Source: Ruminococcus flavefaciens (lineage in GTDB: Bacteria; Bacillota; Clostridia; Oscillospirales; Ruminococcaceae). From it: a stretch of 49,763 nt of DNA. The notes below the pieces were generated by a model. That model saw only the letters and a list, made by a program, of their open reading frames with translations. It was not told the origin of the DNA and searched no databases. The position numbers were made by a program, and so were the translations under genes. The stretch spans positions 1-49,763 of the forward strand of contig CACWPR010000026.1 of the NCBI GenBank assembly GCA_902762855.1. The letters are read 5' to 3'. This document shows positions 16,528-25,247 of this stretch, one piece after another (the first letter of the stretch is position 1; each line of letters starts with the position of its first letter).

Positions 16528-17206
16528 GTTGGAAAACGGATTCAGCTATATTGACGAGAATCTCCGTGTTATAAGGGGAAATATCGCTGAGGCAGCGGCA
16601 AAGTACCGCAGTCCTGACGACGAGGTGCGGATAATGGCTACAGTTCCCCCGGAGGCAGTCAATCATGCGGTAGAACTTGGCATCAGCCTGCTGGGTGAGA
16701 ACAGGGTGCAGGAGTACCTCTCCAAGGCAGAGCTCTACGACAAAAGCGCAGAAGTGCAGTTTATAGGCCATTTACAGACCAATAAGATAAAATATATCAT
16801 AAATACAGTTACGATGATACAGTCCGTGGACAGCCTTAAACTGGCATCGGAAACGGACAGGCTCGCCGGAAAGAACGGCCGTATCATGGATGTCCTCTGC
16901 GAGGTGAATATCGGCGGAGAGGAGTCCAAGAGCGGAGTTTCTCCTGAAGGACTTGCACCTCTGCTTGAGCAGATGTCCGCAATGGAGAACATCAGGGTGA
17001 GAGGCCTCATGACCATTCCTCCTCCGGCGGATTCAGACATTTTCCTGGGAAGGATGCAGGAGCTCTACAGCAGATATGCTGAAAAGTATGGCTTCGATAC
17101 CCTTTCAATGGGAATGACCCACGACTATGCCGACGCAGTCAGATACGGCTCCACCTTAGTAAGGATAGGCACCGGACTCTTCGGCGCAAGAGACTACAGC
17201 AAATAA
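16520..17206 (+). CDS. yggS: YggS/YlmE-family PLP homeostasis protein, lysine site altered
   Basis: YggS proteins bind PLP through one lysine and buffer its level. The family is clear from GENRVQEYLSKAELYD, FIGHLQTNKIKYI, CEVNIGGEESKSGV, GLMTIPP and SMGMTHDYADAVRYGSTLVRIGT. The segment that normally reads like LLAATKTVPPE reads IMATVPPE (about residues 38-45). Three residues including the PLP lysine therefore seem missing by an in-frame deletion near 16634-16645. Start ATG 16520 overlaps the previous stop by eight bases and gives 228 residues, near normal. It may be a PLP-free scaffold, or the deletion may be an assembly or sequencing error. Confidence 0.9.
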   Translation: MIELENGFSYIDENLRVIRGNIAEAAAKYRSPDDEVRIMATVPPEAVNHAVELGISLLGENRVQEYLSKAELYDKSAEVQFIGHLQTNKIKYIINTVTMIQSVDSLKLASETDRLAGKNGRIMDVLCEVNIGGEESKSGVSPEGLAPLLEQMSAMENIRVRGLMTIPPPADSDIFLGRMQELYSRYAEKYGFDTLSMGMTHDYADAVRYGSTLVRIGTGLFGARDYSK

Positions 17207-17235
17207 CCATCACAGCGGAATGCTGAACAGCACGG

Positions 17236-17255
17236 TTTATCCCGCATTTATCCCG
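17236..17255. repeat. Direct repeat upstream of sepF
   Basis: TTTATCCCG occurs at 17236-17244 and again at 17247-17255, 11 bases apart, in the 99-base gap before sepF. This is the spacing of a tandem protein-binding site on one face of the helix. No convincing promoter accompanies it. Confidence 0.45.
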
Positions 17256-17305
17256 TGTACAGAAATAAAAAAAAATACAGCCAATGCGGAGAAATGGAGT
17301 AAAAA

Positions 17306-17788
17306 ATGAAACTGTTCGAGAACATCAAGGAGTTCTTCTTCGCTCCTGAGGATGACGATTTCGACCCCTCTGACGTACCTGCTGCACGTCACAGCGCAGC
17401 TTCTGAGAGGTCAAGCTACCAGCCTGCTGAATCTGATGAGCCTGCAATGGGCGGAGAGAGCAGTGTTGGTGCTGCAAGAAGAAACAAGGTAGTGAACATC
17501 CAGACTACAGCACAGCTCCAGGTAGTACTGGTAAAGCCCTCTGCTTTCACAGATGCTAAGCAGATAGCTGACCACCTTATCGCTAAGAAGACCGTTGTGC
17601 TCAACCTTGAGACTGCATCCCCTGAGAACAAGAGAAGGATAATCGACTTCCTGGTAGGCGTTGCCTATGCAAACGGCGGAAGCCTCAAGCCTGTAGCTAA
17701 CCTCACATACATCATCACCCCCTACAACGTAGGCTTTATCGGTGAGGACCTTGTTGGCGAGCTTGAGAACAACGGCGTATTCATCTGA
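17306..17788 (+). CDS. sepF: Cell division protein SepF
   Basis: SepF binds the FtsZ C-terminus and anchors the Z-ring to the membrane through an N-terminal amphipathic helix. Here the helix is MKLFENIKEFFFAPEDDD, followed by a disordered Ser/Ala/Glu linker (about 20-60). The folded SepF domain carries VVLVKPSAFTDAKQIADHL, TVVLNLE, RRIIDFLVGVAYANGGSL and VGFIGED. Length 160 is normal. It is followed directly by ylmH, the stop overlapping the next ATG, as in Bacillus and Clostridia division clusters. The DNA gap before it has a direct repeat. Confidence 0.95.
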   Translation: MKLFENIKEFFFAPEDDDFDPSDVPAARHSAASERSSYQPAESDEPAMGGESSVGAARRNKVVNIQTTAQLQVVLVKPSAFTDAKQIADHLIAKKTVVLNLETASPENKRRIIDFLVGVAYANGGSLKPVANLTYIITPYNVGFIGEDLVGELENNGVFI

Positions 17789-18546
17789 TGAACGACCCTG
17801 AGGATAAGCTCTTCGCTGCAAGACTGAGTGATATGGTCAGCCGGTGCGAAAGAGACTCCTGTCCGCAGTATTCCGCCTTCCTCGATGAAAGGCAGTGCGC
17901 TGCTGCAGAGCAGTGGTGCCGCAGGAATACCGGAGGGCTCTGCACTGCTCTCTGGGGAGGTTTCCCGGAGGCGAGACGCAGGATGCTGACAGTCTATCCC
18001 GATTTCTGTGAGGACTATGTCATGGAGAGCTTCCCTATGCAATGCCTGACCTTCACCTACCGTAAGGAGGACAGGCTCACACACAGGGACTTTCTGGGCA
18101 CTCTCATGGGGCTCCGTCTGAAAAGGGAGACAGTGGGGGATATAGTCACCGGAGAGGGCATGGCTCAGATATTCGTTACAGATGTGGCAGCAAAACTCAT
18201 CACCGGTTCCCTTTCAAAGATAGGCAAGGTGGGAGTAAAGGTCTTTGACGACCGACCATTCAGCCTTGAGGTGAAGCAGGAATTCCAGGAGATGAACGGT
18301 ACCGTTGCGTCCATGAGACTGGACTGCATTGTGGGACTTGCCGCAAAGCTGAGCCGTGAGAATGCTGCAAAGCTCATCAGGTCCGAGAGAGTGGACATCA
18401 ACCACTTTACCGTGACCTCCGTGTCAGCAGAGCTCCACGAGGGCGACGTGCTCTCTATAAGGGGCAGCGGAAGATTTATCCTTGCAGGTACAGAAGGCTC
18501 CACCAAAAAGGGCCGGATACACATTAAACTTCGTAAATATATTTAG
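17788..18546 (+). CDS. ylmH: YlmH-like S4-domain RNA-binding protein
   Basis: The 252-residue product matches YlmH, a ribosome-associated S4 protein encoded between sepF and divIVA. Family features are the YLDERQ-like segment (SAFLDERQCAAAEQW), FPEARRRML near residue 60, the middle domain RDFLGTLMGLRLKRETVGDI, and a C-terminal S4 domain (about 185-250: DCIVGLAAKLSRENAAKLIRSERV and LHEGDVLSIRGSGRF). Work in Bacillus links YlmH to ribosome quality control and stalled 50S subunits. It is translationally coupled to sepF (TGATG). Confidence 0.92.
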   Translation: MNDPEDKLFAARLSDMVSRCERDSCPQYSAFLDERQCAAAEQWCRRNTGGLCTALWGGFPEARRRMLTVYPDFCEDYVMESFPMQCLTFTYRKEDRLTHRDFLGTLMGLRLKRETVGDIVTGEGMAQIFVTDVAAKLITGSLSKIGKVGVKVFDDRPFSLEVKQEFQEMNGTVASMRLDCIVGLAAKLSRENAAKLIRSERVDINHFTVTSVSAELHEGDVLSIRGSGRFILAGTEGSTKKGRIHIKLRKYI

Positions 18547-18558
18547 AGGTGAATGAAA

Positions 18559-19110
18559 ATGATAACTTCAAAAGACGTAAGAAATAAGAGATTTGAAAAA
18601 GCCGCATTCGGCTACAAGCAGGAAGAGATAGACGAATTTCTCTCACAGCTCGAAGCTGAGCTCGATGAAATGGAGAGAGAGCGTCAGGAGGCTAACGGCA
18701 AGATACAGGTCCTTGCTGACAAGGTAAGGGAGTATATGCGTGACGAGGATGCCCTCAAGGACGCACTTCTCGGAGCTCAGAAGCAGGGCCACCAGGTCAT
18801 CAACGATGCAAATGAGAAGGCAGAGCAGATAATCGCAGCGGCTCAGGCAAAGGCAGCAGAGCTTGAGGACGAGGCTGTCCGTCAGCATGAGGAAGCTATG
18901 GAGAAAAACCGTGCAGAGATAGCAAAGGAGAAGGAAGCTCTTATCGAGGCTCAGCAGCAGGTCGCAGACTTCAAGAAGAGCCTGTTCGATATGTACAAGA
19001 GCCACCTGGAGCTCATTTCCTCTATGCCTGAAACTTTTGAAGAGGCATCAGGCGCAGAGCCCCAGACTGCCGAGGAGATAGCAGCAGCCGTTACAGCAGA
19101 GCTGGAATAA
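18559..19110 (+). CDS. divIVA: DivIVA-family protein
   Basis: DivIVA recognises curved membrane at poles and division sites. The N-terminal lipid-binding segment is DVRNKRFEKAAFGYKQEEIDEFL, followed by long coiled coils (about 25-150) with heptads rich in Glu, Ala and Lys, and an acidic tail. I choose ATG 18559 because AGAGGTG lies eight bases upstream; ATG 18553, two codons earlier, sits too close. The gene ends the sepF-ylmH-divIVA set. A 12-base palindrome GCGGTATACCGC follows its stop. Confidence 0.93.
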   Translation: MITSKDVRNKRFEKAAFGYKQEEIDEFLSQLEAELDEMERERQEANGKIQVLADKVREYMRDEDALKDALLGAQKQGHQVINDANEKAEQIIAAAQAKAAELEDEAVRQHEEAMEKNRAEIAKEKEALIEAQQQVADFKKSLFDMYKSHLELISSMPETFEEASGAEPQTAEEIAAAVTAELE

Positions 19111-19111
19111 G

Positions 19112-19299
19112 GCGGTATACCGCAGAGAAGGCCGCTGCGGACTTTGATAAGGGAATCTTTAAAAAACCATTTCGGGAAGTGTGAGCAGAGGTGCGGCGGA
19201 TGCTGTGCAGAGCCTAACGTTTCCGGAAGGGGTTTTTAGAGGTTCCCGTCAGTAAATCTTTGAAAGGAGGGTCCCTCCGTCTTTTGAAGAGGGATTCAT
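19112..19299 (+). other. Structured ileS leader region
   Basis: The 189 bases between divIVA and ileS hold no gene. They include the palindrome GCGGTATACCGC (19112-19123), an overlapping stem CCGCAG/CTGCGG (19120-19140), and a long-range pairing AAAAACC/GGTTTTT with CGGGA/TTCCG inside it (about 19160-19235). A short GGAGG/CCTCC palindrome lies at about 19267-19277. The T-box core sequence TGGNACC is absent, so I do not call a T-box. Confidence 0.4.
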
Positions 19300-19305
19300 T
19301 TGAAA

Positions 19306-22039
19306 ATGGCACAGGATTATAACAATACCTTAAATTTACCGAAAACTGACTTTCCGATGAGGGGAAATCTTCCTAAGAGAGAACCTGAAACTCTTGAAAA
19401 GTGGGAGAGCGAAAGACTCTACTACAAGATGATAGAAAAGAATAAGGGAAAGACTCCCTACGTTCTCCACGACGGACCTCCCTATGCAAACGGCGAGATC
19501 CACCTTGGTCATGCACTCAACAAGTCTCTCAAGGATTTCATTGTCAAGTATAAGAACATGACCGGATTCTGTGCTCCGTACGTTCCGGGCTGGGACACTC
19601 ATGGACTTCCTATCGAGCTTAAAGCTATGAAGGCTATCGGCATCAAGGACGGCGCTATCCCGCCTACAGAGCTCAGAAAGCACTGCCGTGAATATGCCAT
19701 GACTCAGGTCGCAAACCAGATGAAGGGCTTCAAGAGACTTGGTTCACTGGGCGACTATGACTATCCCTACCTCACACTCCGTCCTGCATATGAGGCAAGA
19801 CAGGTAGAGGTGTTCGGTGAAATGGCAAAGAAGGGCTATATGTACAAGGGCCTCAAGCCTGTTTACTGGTGCCCTGACTGTAATACAGCTCTTGCAGAGG
19901 CTGAGATAGAGTATTCAAATGATCCCTGCTATTCAATCTATGTAAAGTTCAATGTTACCGATATATTTCGTTATCTGGACAACTACTACCTGGACTATCC
20001 CCGGCAACCTGGCTATATGCCTCGGTCCGGAGTATAACTATACACTCGTTCATGTAGGCGATGAGTACTACGTAATGGCCGAGGAGCTCGTAAAGACAAC
20101 TATGGAGACTGCCGGCATTACTGAGTATACCACCGAGCACATCTTCACAGGTGCCGAGCTGGAGGGCATGAAGACTAAGCATCCCCTCTATGACCGTCCC
20201 TCACCGATAATCGTAGGCGACCACGTTACTCTTGAATCCGGTACCGGATGCGTTCATACCGCTCCCGGCTACGGTGTTGAGGACTTTGAGGTCTGCAAGA
20301 ACTACGATGACATCGGAATAATCGTATGCGTTGATGCCAAGGGCAGACAGACTGCCGAGGCCGGCGAGTTCGAGGGAATGGACACAGATGAGGCAAACAA
20401 GGCTATCGCTGCCAAGCTCACAGAACTGGGCGCAATGCTGGCAACTCAGAAGATAGTCCACCAGTATCCTCACTGCTGGAGATGTAACAGCCCCATAATC
20501 TACCGTGCTACAGAGCAGTGGTTCTGCTCCGTGAACGGATTCAAGGACGAGGCTATCAAGGCTATTGAAAGCGTTAAGTGGATACCTGAGTGGGGCGAGG
20601 ACCGCATCAAGGGAATGGTCCGTGACAGAAGCGACTGGTGTATCTCCCGTCAGAGAACATGGGGCGTTCCGATACCTGTTATCTATTGTAAGGACTGCGG
20701 AAAGCCTATCTACAATGACGTTACGATAAAGGCTATCGCTGACCTCTTCCGCAAGGAAGGCTCAGACGCATGGTGGACAAAGGAAGCCTCCGAATTCATC
20801 CCTTCAAGCGTAAAGTGCGACTGCGGCTGCGGTGAATTCACCAAGGAGTACGACATCATGGACGTTTGGTTCGACAGCGGCGTTTCACATACCTCAGTTA
20901 TGGAGGGTGACGACTTCCCAAGCCTCTCATGGCCTGCTGACCTTTACCTTGAAGGCGCTGACCAGTACAGAGGATGGTTCCAGTCCTCACTGCTCACATC
21001 TGTAGTATTCAAGGGCAGCTCCCCCTACAAGGCTGTATGCACACACGGCTGGGTAGTTGACGGCGAGGGCAAGACAATGCACAAGTCCCTCGGAAACGGT
21101 ATTGACCCCAGTGAGATAACAGACCAGTACGGCGCTGACATCCTTCGTCTGTGGGTAGCATCCTCCGATTACCACAGCGATATACGTATATCCAAGCCTA
21201 TCCTCAGCCAGCTTTCCGACGCTTACAAGAAGATAAGAAACACTGCAAGGTTCATCCTCGGAAACCTGGGCAACGGCGATGGCTTTGACCCCGACAAGGA
21301 CTCCGTTTCTGACGACAAGCTCACAGAACTCGACAAGTGGGCACTCATGAAGCTGGATAACCTTATCGACAAGGTAAAGGAAGGCTACGAGGCTTTCGAT
21401 TTCCATATAGCATTCCACGCAATACACAATTTCTGCGTAATAGATATGTCCAACTTCTACCTTGACATCATCAAGGACAGACTCTACTGTGAGAAGGAGA
21501 AGTCCGAGCTGAGACGCTCTGCACAGACTGCAATGTACCGTATACTCAGCGCAGTTGCAAGACTTGCAGCTCCTATCATTTCATTCACAGCCGAGGAGAT
21601 ATGGCAGTTCATGCCTCACACCTCCGGCGACGACACAGAGAGCGTATTCCTCAACCAGATGCCTGAGAAGTCCGGTATCGAGTTCAGTGCTGATTTCACC
21701 GACAAGTGGAGCTTCATCTACGATACAAGACTTGCTGCCAACAAGGTTCTTGAGGACGCAAGAAATGAAAAGCTCATCGGTAAGTCACTTGAGGCAAAAA
21801 TAATCATCAAGAGCTCCGATGCTGACTATGACAGATATGCTACACTGGCTGACCAGCTTGCAGAGATACTCATAGTTTCCGGAGTTGAAGTTGAAAAGTC
21901 CGGAGCTGAGACTTCATTTGAGGTCGCAAAGGCTGACGGTGAGAAGTGCGAGCGCTGCTGGTGCTACTCCAAGTACGTTGGCACTAATCACGAGCATCCC
22001 ACACTCTGCGAGAGATGTGCGATAGCTATTGAAGTTTGA
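19306..22039 (+). pseudogene. ileS: Isoleucyl-tRNA synthetase, frameshifted
   Basis: IleRS charges tRNA-Ile. The first frame (19306-20037) carries [12 protein letters not shown] (HIGH motif) and reads through KFNVTD, then goes off-family. The second frame (open from 19952 to 22039) resumes with [15 protein letters not shown], the start of the CP1 editing domain, then GEGKTMHKSLGN (KMSKS equivalent, a variant I recall in Clostridia) and a C-terminal zinc site CERC...CERC. The switch lies at about 19951-19966. Homologues have roughly ten more residues here, so a short deletion that is not a multiple of three is likely. IleRS is essential: expect a sequencing error, recoding, or a second copy. 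TTG 19300 is an alternative start. Confidence 0.9.
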
Positions 22040-22053
22040 TTTATAACTATATT

Positions 22054-22087
22054 GCCTGCTGTCTGAAAGGCGGCAGGCGTATTGTTT
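22054..22087 (+). terminator. Probable terminator after ileS
   Basis: GCCTGCTGTC pairs with GGCGGCAGGC (two G-U pairs) around loop TGAAA at 22054-22078. The T tract that follows is interrupted (GTATTGTTT), so termination may be partial, allowing read-through into lspA. Confidence 0.6.
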
Positions 22088-22100
22088 GATTGAAAGGAAA

Positions 22101-22616
22101 ATGACCTTGGGAGCGACTCTGCTTGTTTTATCTATTGCTGTCCTGATAGGAGCTGACCAGCTCATCAAGTACTGGGCAGTACACACATTACAGCCGAAGG
22201 GGACTATGGAGTTCATACATTTCGGCAACTTCAAGGTCTTTGACCTGACCTATCTTGAAAACGACGGAGCCATTTTCGGAAGTATGTCCGGACAGCGGTG
22301 GTTCCTCATAGGCTTCACGCTGATAGTGATAATCGCCGGAATGGTGGGGCTTTTCCTGCTGAGGAAGCGTTCAAGGCTCCTGACAGCGGCAATAGCTCTG
22401 TTCATAGCAGGGGGCATTGGCAACTTCATTGACCGTGTGCGCTATGGATATGTTGTGGATATGTTCGAGTTCAAGATATTCAAATTTGCAATATTCAATT
22501 TTGCGGACATCTGCGTGACCTTCGCCTTCATAATGCTGCTGGTCTATGGCATATTCATTGACCCGAAGATAGAAAAGGCAAAGAAGGCTGAAAAAGAGGC
22601 TGAGAAAAATGAGTGA
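22101..22616 (+). CDS. lspA: Prolipoprotein signal peptidase LspA
   Basis: LspA removes signal peptides from the diacylglyceryl-modified lipoproteins, several of which are encoded in this window. Four membrane helices are visible. The catalytic Asp residues are in GGIGNFIDRVRYGYVVDM and FNFADICVT. YLENDGAIFGSM is the family's conserved N-x-G-A-x-F loop. AAAGG precedes ATG 22101; an in-frame TTG at 22086 would add five residues. The C-terminal tail is rich in Lys and Glu. The stop overlaps the next start by eight bases. Confidence 0.95.
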   Translation: MTLGATLLVLSIAVLIGADQLIKYWAVHTLQPKGTMEFIHFGNFKVFDLTYLENDGAIFGSMSGQRWFLIGFTLIVIIAGMVGLFLLRKRSRLLTAAIALFIAGGIGNFIDRVRYGYVVDMFEFKIFKFAIFNFADICVTFAFIMLLVYGIFIDPKIEKAKKAEKEAEKNE

Positions 22617-23523
22617 ACAGGTCAGCCTGACACCTTCACCGGAGGACACCGGGGGAAGGATAGATAAATATATTTCGGACAATATTGCACAGCTCACCCG
22701 TTCCGCTGTACAGGGACTCCTGACTGATGGAGCTGTCCTGGTGAACGGCAGCGGAGTAAGCAAGAACTACAAGTTAAGACCGGGAGACAGTGTGACTGTC
22801 CTCATCCCGGACCCTCAGCCAATGGATGCTGTCCCGGAGGACATCCCCCTGGACATAATCTACGAGGACCGGGACCTTCTTGTGGTGAACAAGCCTAAGG
22901 GTATGGTGGTGCATCCGGCTCACGGAAACTGGTCCGGGACTATGGTGAATGCTCTGCTCCACCACTGCGGCGGCAGTCTTTCCGGGATAAACGGAGTCAT
23001 CCGGCCGGGGATAGTCCACCGCATCGACAAGAACACCAGCGGTCTGCTTATCGTGGCGAAGAATGATTCCGCCCACCTGCATCTTGCGGAGCAGATAAAG
23101 GCACACAGTTTCACCCGTGAATACGAAGCGGTGGCTGTGGGAGCGTTCAAGGAGACCGAGGGCACAGTTGACGCACCAATAGGCCGGCACAAGACCGACC
23201 GGAAAAAAATGTGCGTGACACAGGAAAAATCCCGGAACGCAGTCACACATTACAGTGTGATAAGGCAGTACGGAGGCTATGCCCACGTAAGGCTCAGGCT
23301 GGAGACCGGAAGGACTCACCAGATACGAGTCCACCTGGCCTATATCGGCCACCCTGTGCTGGGTGACGACGTCTACGGCAAGCCCTTCAAGGGACTTGAG
23401 GGCCAGTGTCTCCACGCAAAGAAGATAGGATTCATCCACCCCTCCACAGGGGAGTATATGGAATTTGACAGCGAGCTGCCGGAGTATTTTCAGGCAGTAC
23501 TGCGAAAACTGGAAAAGATGTAG
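22609..23523 (+). CDS. rluD: RluA-family 23S rRNA pseudouridine synthase (RluD-like)
   Basis: The 304-residue enzyme has an N-terminal S4 domain (about 10-75: GRIDKYISDNIAQLTRSAVQ) and a pseudouridine synthase domain with catalytic Asp in GIVHRIDKNTSGLLIVAK. Further family blocks are VVNKPKGMVVHPAHGN, EYEAVAVG and LETGRTHQIRVHLAYIGHPV. RluD-type enzymes modify helix 69 of 23S rRNA; the exact target here is inferred from architecture and from its place directly after lspA, as in many bacteria (ylyB in Bacillus). It overlaps lspA by eight bases. Confidence 0.93.
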   Translation: MSEQVSLTPSPEDTGGRIDKYISDNIAQLTRSAVQGLLTDGAVLVNGSGVSKNYKLRPGDSVTVLIPDPQPMDAVPEDIPLDIIYEDRDLLVVNKPKGMVVHPAHGNWSGTMVNALLHHCGGSLSGINGVIRPGIVHRIDKNTSGLLIVAKNDSAHLHLAEQIKAHSFTREYEAVAVGAFKETEGTVDAPIGRHKTDRKKMCVTQEKSRNAVTHYSVIRQYGGYAHVRLRLETGRTHQIRVHLAYIGHPVLGDDVYGKPFKGLEGQCLHAKKIGFIHPSTGEYMEFDSELPEYFQAVLRKLEKM

Positions 23524-23534
23524 GAGGTCAGCTC

Positions 23535-24365
23535 TTGTTTGAAGATATAACAAAAGTCATCCTGCTGAGTGATATGGACGGTACTCTGCTTGATTCATCC
23601 AAGAATATCACAGATACCGACCGCAGCGCCATAAGGCGATTCAAGGAGCTCGGCGGACATTTCACCGTGGCAACAGGCAGGACCATCCAGTCCTTTGAGC
23701 AGTACGTTGAGCTGCTGGAGCTCCGTGACCCGGTGATAATGTACAACGGCGCCGCTATCCACGACTACGGCTCCGGAGAGACTCTGTACACACACCCTTT
23801 GCCGGCAAATGCCAGACAGACGGCCATGAAGATAATGGAGCTCATGCCTGAACTTGGCGGTGAGGTCCTCAGGACCGAGGGTACCTACGTATTCCGGAAC
23901 AACGATTATCAGATACTCCATACCAAGCTCTGCGGGATAGTCCCAAACTATGCGGAGCTCAGCGAGATAGAGGAGGGCGGCTGGCTTAAAGTTCTTTTCT
24001 CCATGTCTCCTGAGGATATGGACTACATACAGACCCTTGTGAAGCACATCGACTGCTCTGGACTGGATTTTGTGAAGTCCTCGGAGATGTTCTACGAGAT
24101 GCTGCCGGCAGGAGTCAGCAAGGGGTCGGCCCTTGAACAGTACCGGAAACTTTCAGGCTATGAGGGGTATACCTTTGTGGCTGTGGGAGACTTCGACAAC
24201 GACATAGAAATGATATCAGCAGCAGACCTGGGAGCCTGCCCTGCCAATGCTGAGGAGTCGGTCAAGTCAAAGGCAGACCTGGTACTGGAGCACACCAATG
24301 ACGAAGGAGCTGTTGCAGAGCTGATAGAGCACATCATCAGCCGCTGCGGAGCTCAGAAAAGCTAA
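23535..24365 (+). CDS. Cof-type HAD-IIB phosphatase
   Basis: This 276-residue HAD hydrolase has motif I DMDGTLLDSS (nucleophile Asp), motif II TVATGRT, the conserved Lys at SKGSALEQY, and motif IV VAVGDFDNDIEM. The large cap between about 85 and 190 is of the C2B type. Such enzymes dephosphorylate sugar phosphates, FMN or PLP; substrate cannot be told from sequence. The start codon is TTG 23535, with AGGAGG seven bases upstream. It follows the rluD-like gene after 11 bases. Confidence 0.9.
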   Translation: MFEDITKVILLSDMDGTLLDSSKNITDTDRSAIRRFKELGGHFTVATGRTIQSFEQYVELLELRDPVIMYNGAAIHDYGSGETLYTHPLPANARQTAMKIMELMPELGGEVLRTEGTYVFRNNDYQILHTKLCGIVPNYAELSEIEEGGWLKVLFSMSPEDMDYIQTLVKHIDCSGLDFVKSSEMFYEMLPAGVSKGSALEQYRKLSGYEGYTFVAVGDFDNDIEMISAADLGACPANAEESVKSKADLVLEHTNDEGAVAELIEHIISRCGAQKS

Positions 24366-24403
24366 AAAACGGCCTGTGCCGTATAATAATACTGGAGGTT
24401 ATT

Positions 24404-25243
24404 ATGGACGCATCAAAGAAAAAAGACCTGCAAAAGATCGCCTGTAAGGTGAGAATGGGCGTTATCGAGGGAACCTATAACGCCAAGTCCGGACATCCCG
24501 GCGGTTCGCTGTCAATAAGCGACACTCTGACATACCTTTACTACAGCAAGATGAACGTTGACCCGAAGGACCCTGACAATGCCGACAGAGACAGACTCGT
24601 CCTTTCAAAGGGACACACAGCACCTGCACTTTACTCAGTGCTGGCACAGAAGGGCTACTTCTCTGTGGAGGAGCTGAAGTCACTGCGTCACATCGGAGCA
24701 CTTTTACAGGGACATCCCTGCATTCACATCCCCGGAGTGGATATGTCCAGCGGTTCACTGGGACAGGGCATCTCTGCTGCCTGCGGAATGGCACTTGCAG
24801 GAAAGATCAGCGGAAAGTCCTATAATGTATACACTATCCTCGGTGACGGCGAGATAGAGGAAGGCCAGGTATGGGAGGCAGCAATGTTCGCCGCTCATTA
24901 CAAGCTGGGCAACCTCGTGGCAGTAGTAGATAACAACGGCCTCCAGATAGACGGCCCTGTAACAGAGGTCTGCTCACCTGAGCCTATCACAGACAAGTTT
25001 GCAGCTTTCGGCTGGCACGTAATAACAATGGACGCTCACGACTTTGACAGCATTGAGGCTGCATTTGATGAGGCGTCAAGCGTCACAGACAAGCCTGTGG
25101 CTATAATCCAGAAGTCCGTTAAGGGCAAGGGCGTATCCTTTATGGAGAACCAGGTAGGCTGGCACGGTACAGCACCCAACAAGGAGCAGTACGACCAGGC
25201 TATGTCCGAGCTCAATGCACAGTTAAAGGAATTGGAGGACTGA
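24404..25243 (+). CDS. Transketolase, N-terminal subunit
   Basis: The 279-residue product is the thiamine-diphosphate-binding half of a two-subunit transketolase, which moves two-carbon units in the pentose phosphate pathway. It shows SGHPGGSLS, KGHTAPALYSVL and the ThDP motif GDGEIEEGQVWEAAMFAAHYKLGNL...DNN. The split form is frequent in Clostridia and archaea. GGAGG lies five bases before ATG 24404. The C-terminal subunit begins four bases after the stop, so both are made from one transcript. Confidence 0.95.
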   Translation: MDASKKKDLQKIACKVRMGVIEGTYNAKSGHPGGSLSISDTLTYLYYSKMNVDPKDPDNADRDRLVLSKGHTAPALYSVLAQKGYFSVEELKSLRHIGALLQGHPCIHIPGVDMSSGSLGQGISAACGMALAGKISGKSYNVYTILGDGEIEEGQVWEAAMFAAHYKLGNLVAVVDNNGLQIDGPVTEVCSPEPITDKFAAFGWHVITMDAHDFDSIEAAFDEASSVTDKPVAIIQKSVKGKGVSFMENQVGWHGTAPNKEQYDQAMSELNAQLKELED

Positions 25244-25247
25244 GAAA

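Noticed and set aside
19111-19305. T-box riboswitch before ileS
   Set aside because: The hallmark TGGNACC core and the antiterminator layout are missing.
21061-21115. Loss of the KMSKS motif in IleRS
   Set aside because: TMHKSLGN is a variant I recall as common in clostridial IleRS, so it is not evidence of inactivation.
24382-24387. TATAAT just before the transketolase gene
   Set aside because: It lies only 17 bases from the ATG, so transcripts would start in the ribosome-binding site; no -35 stands at proper spacing.
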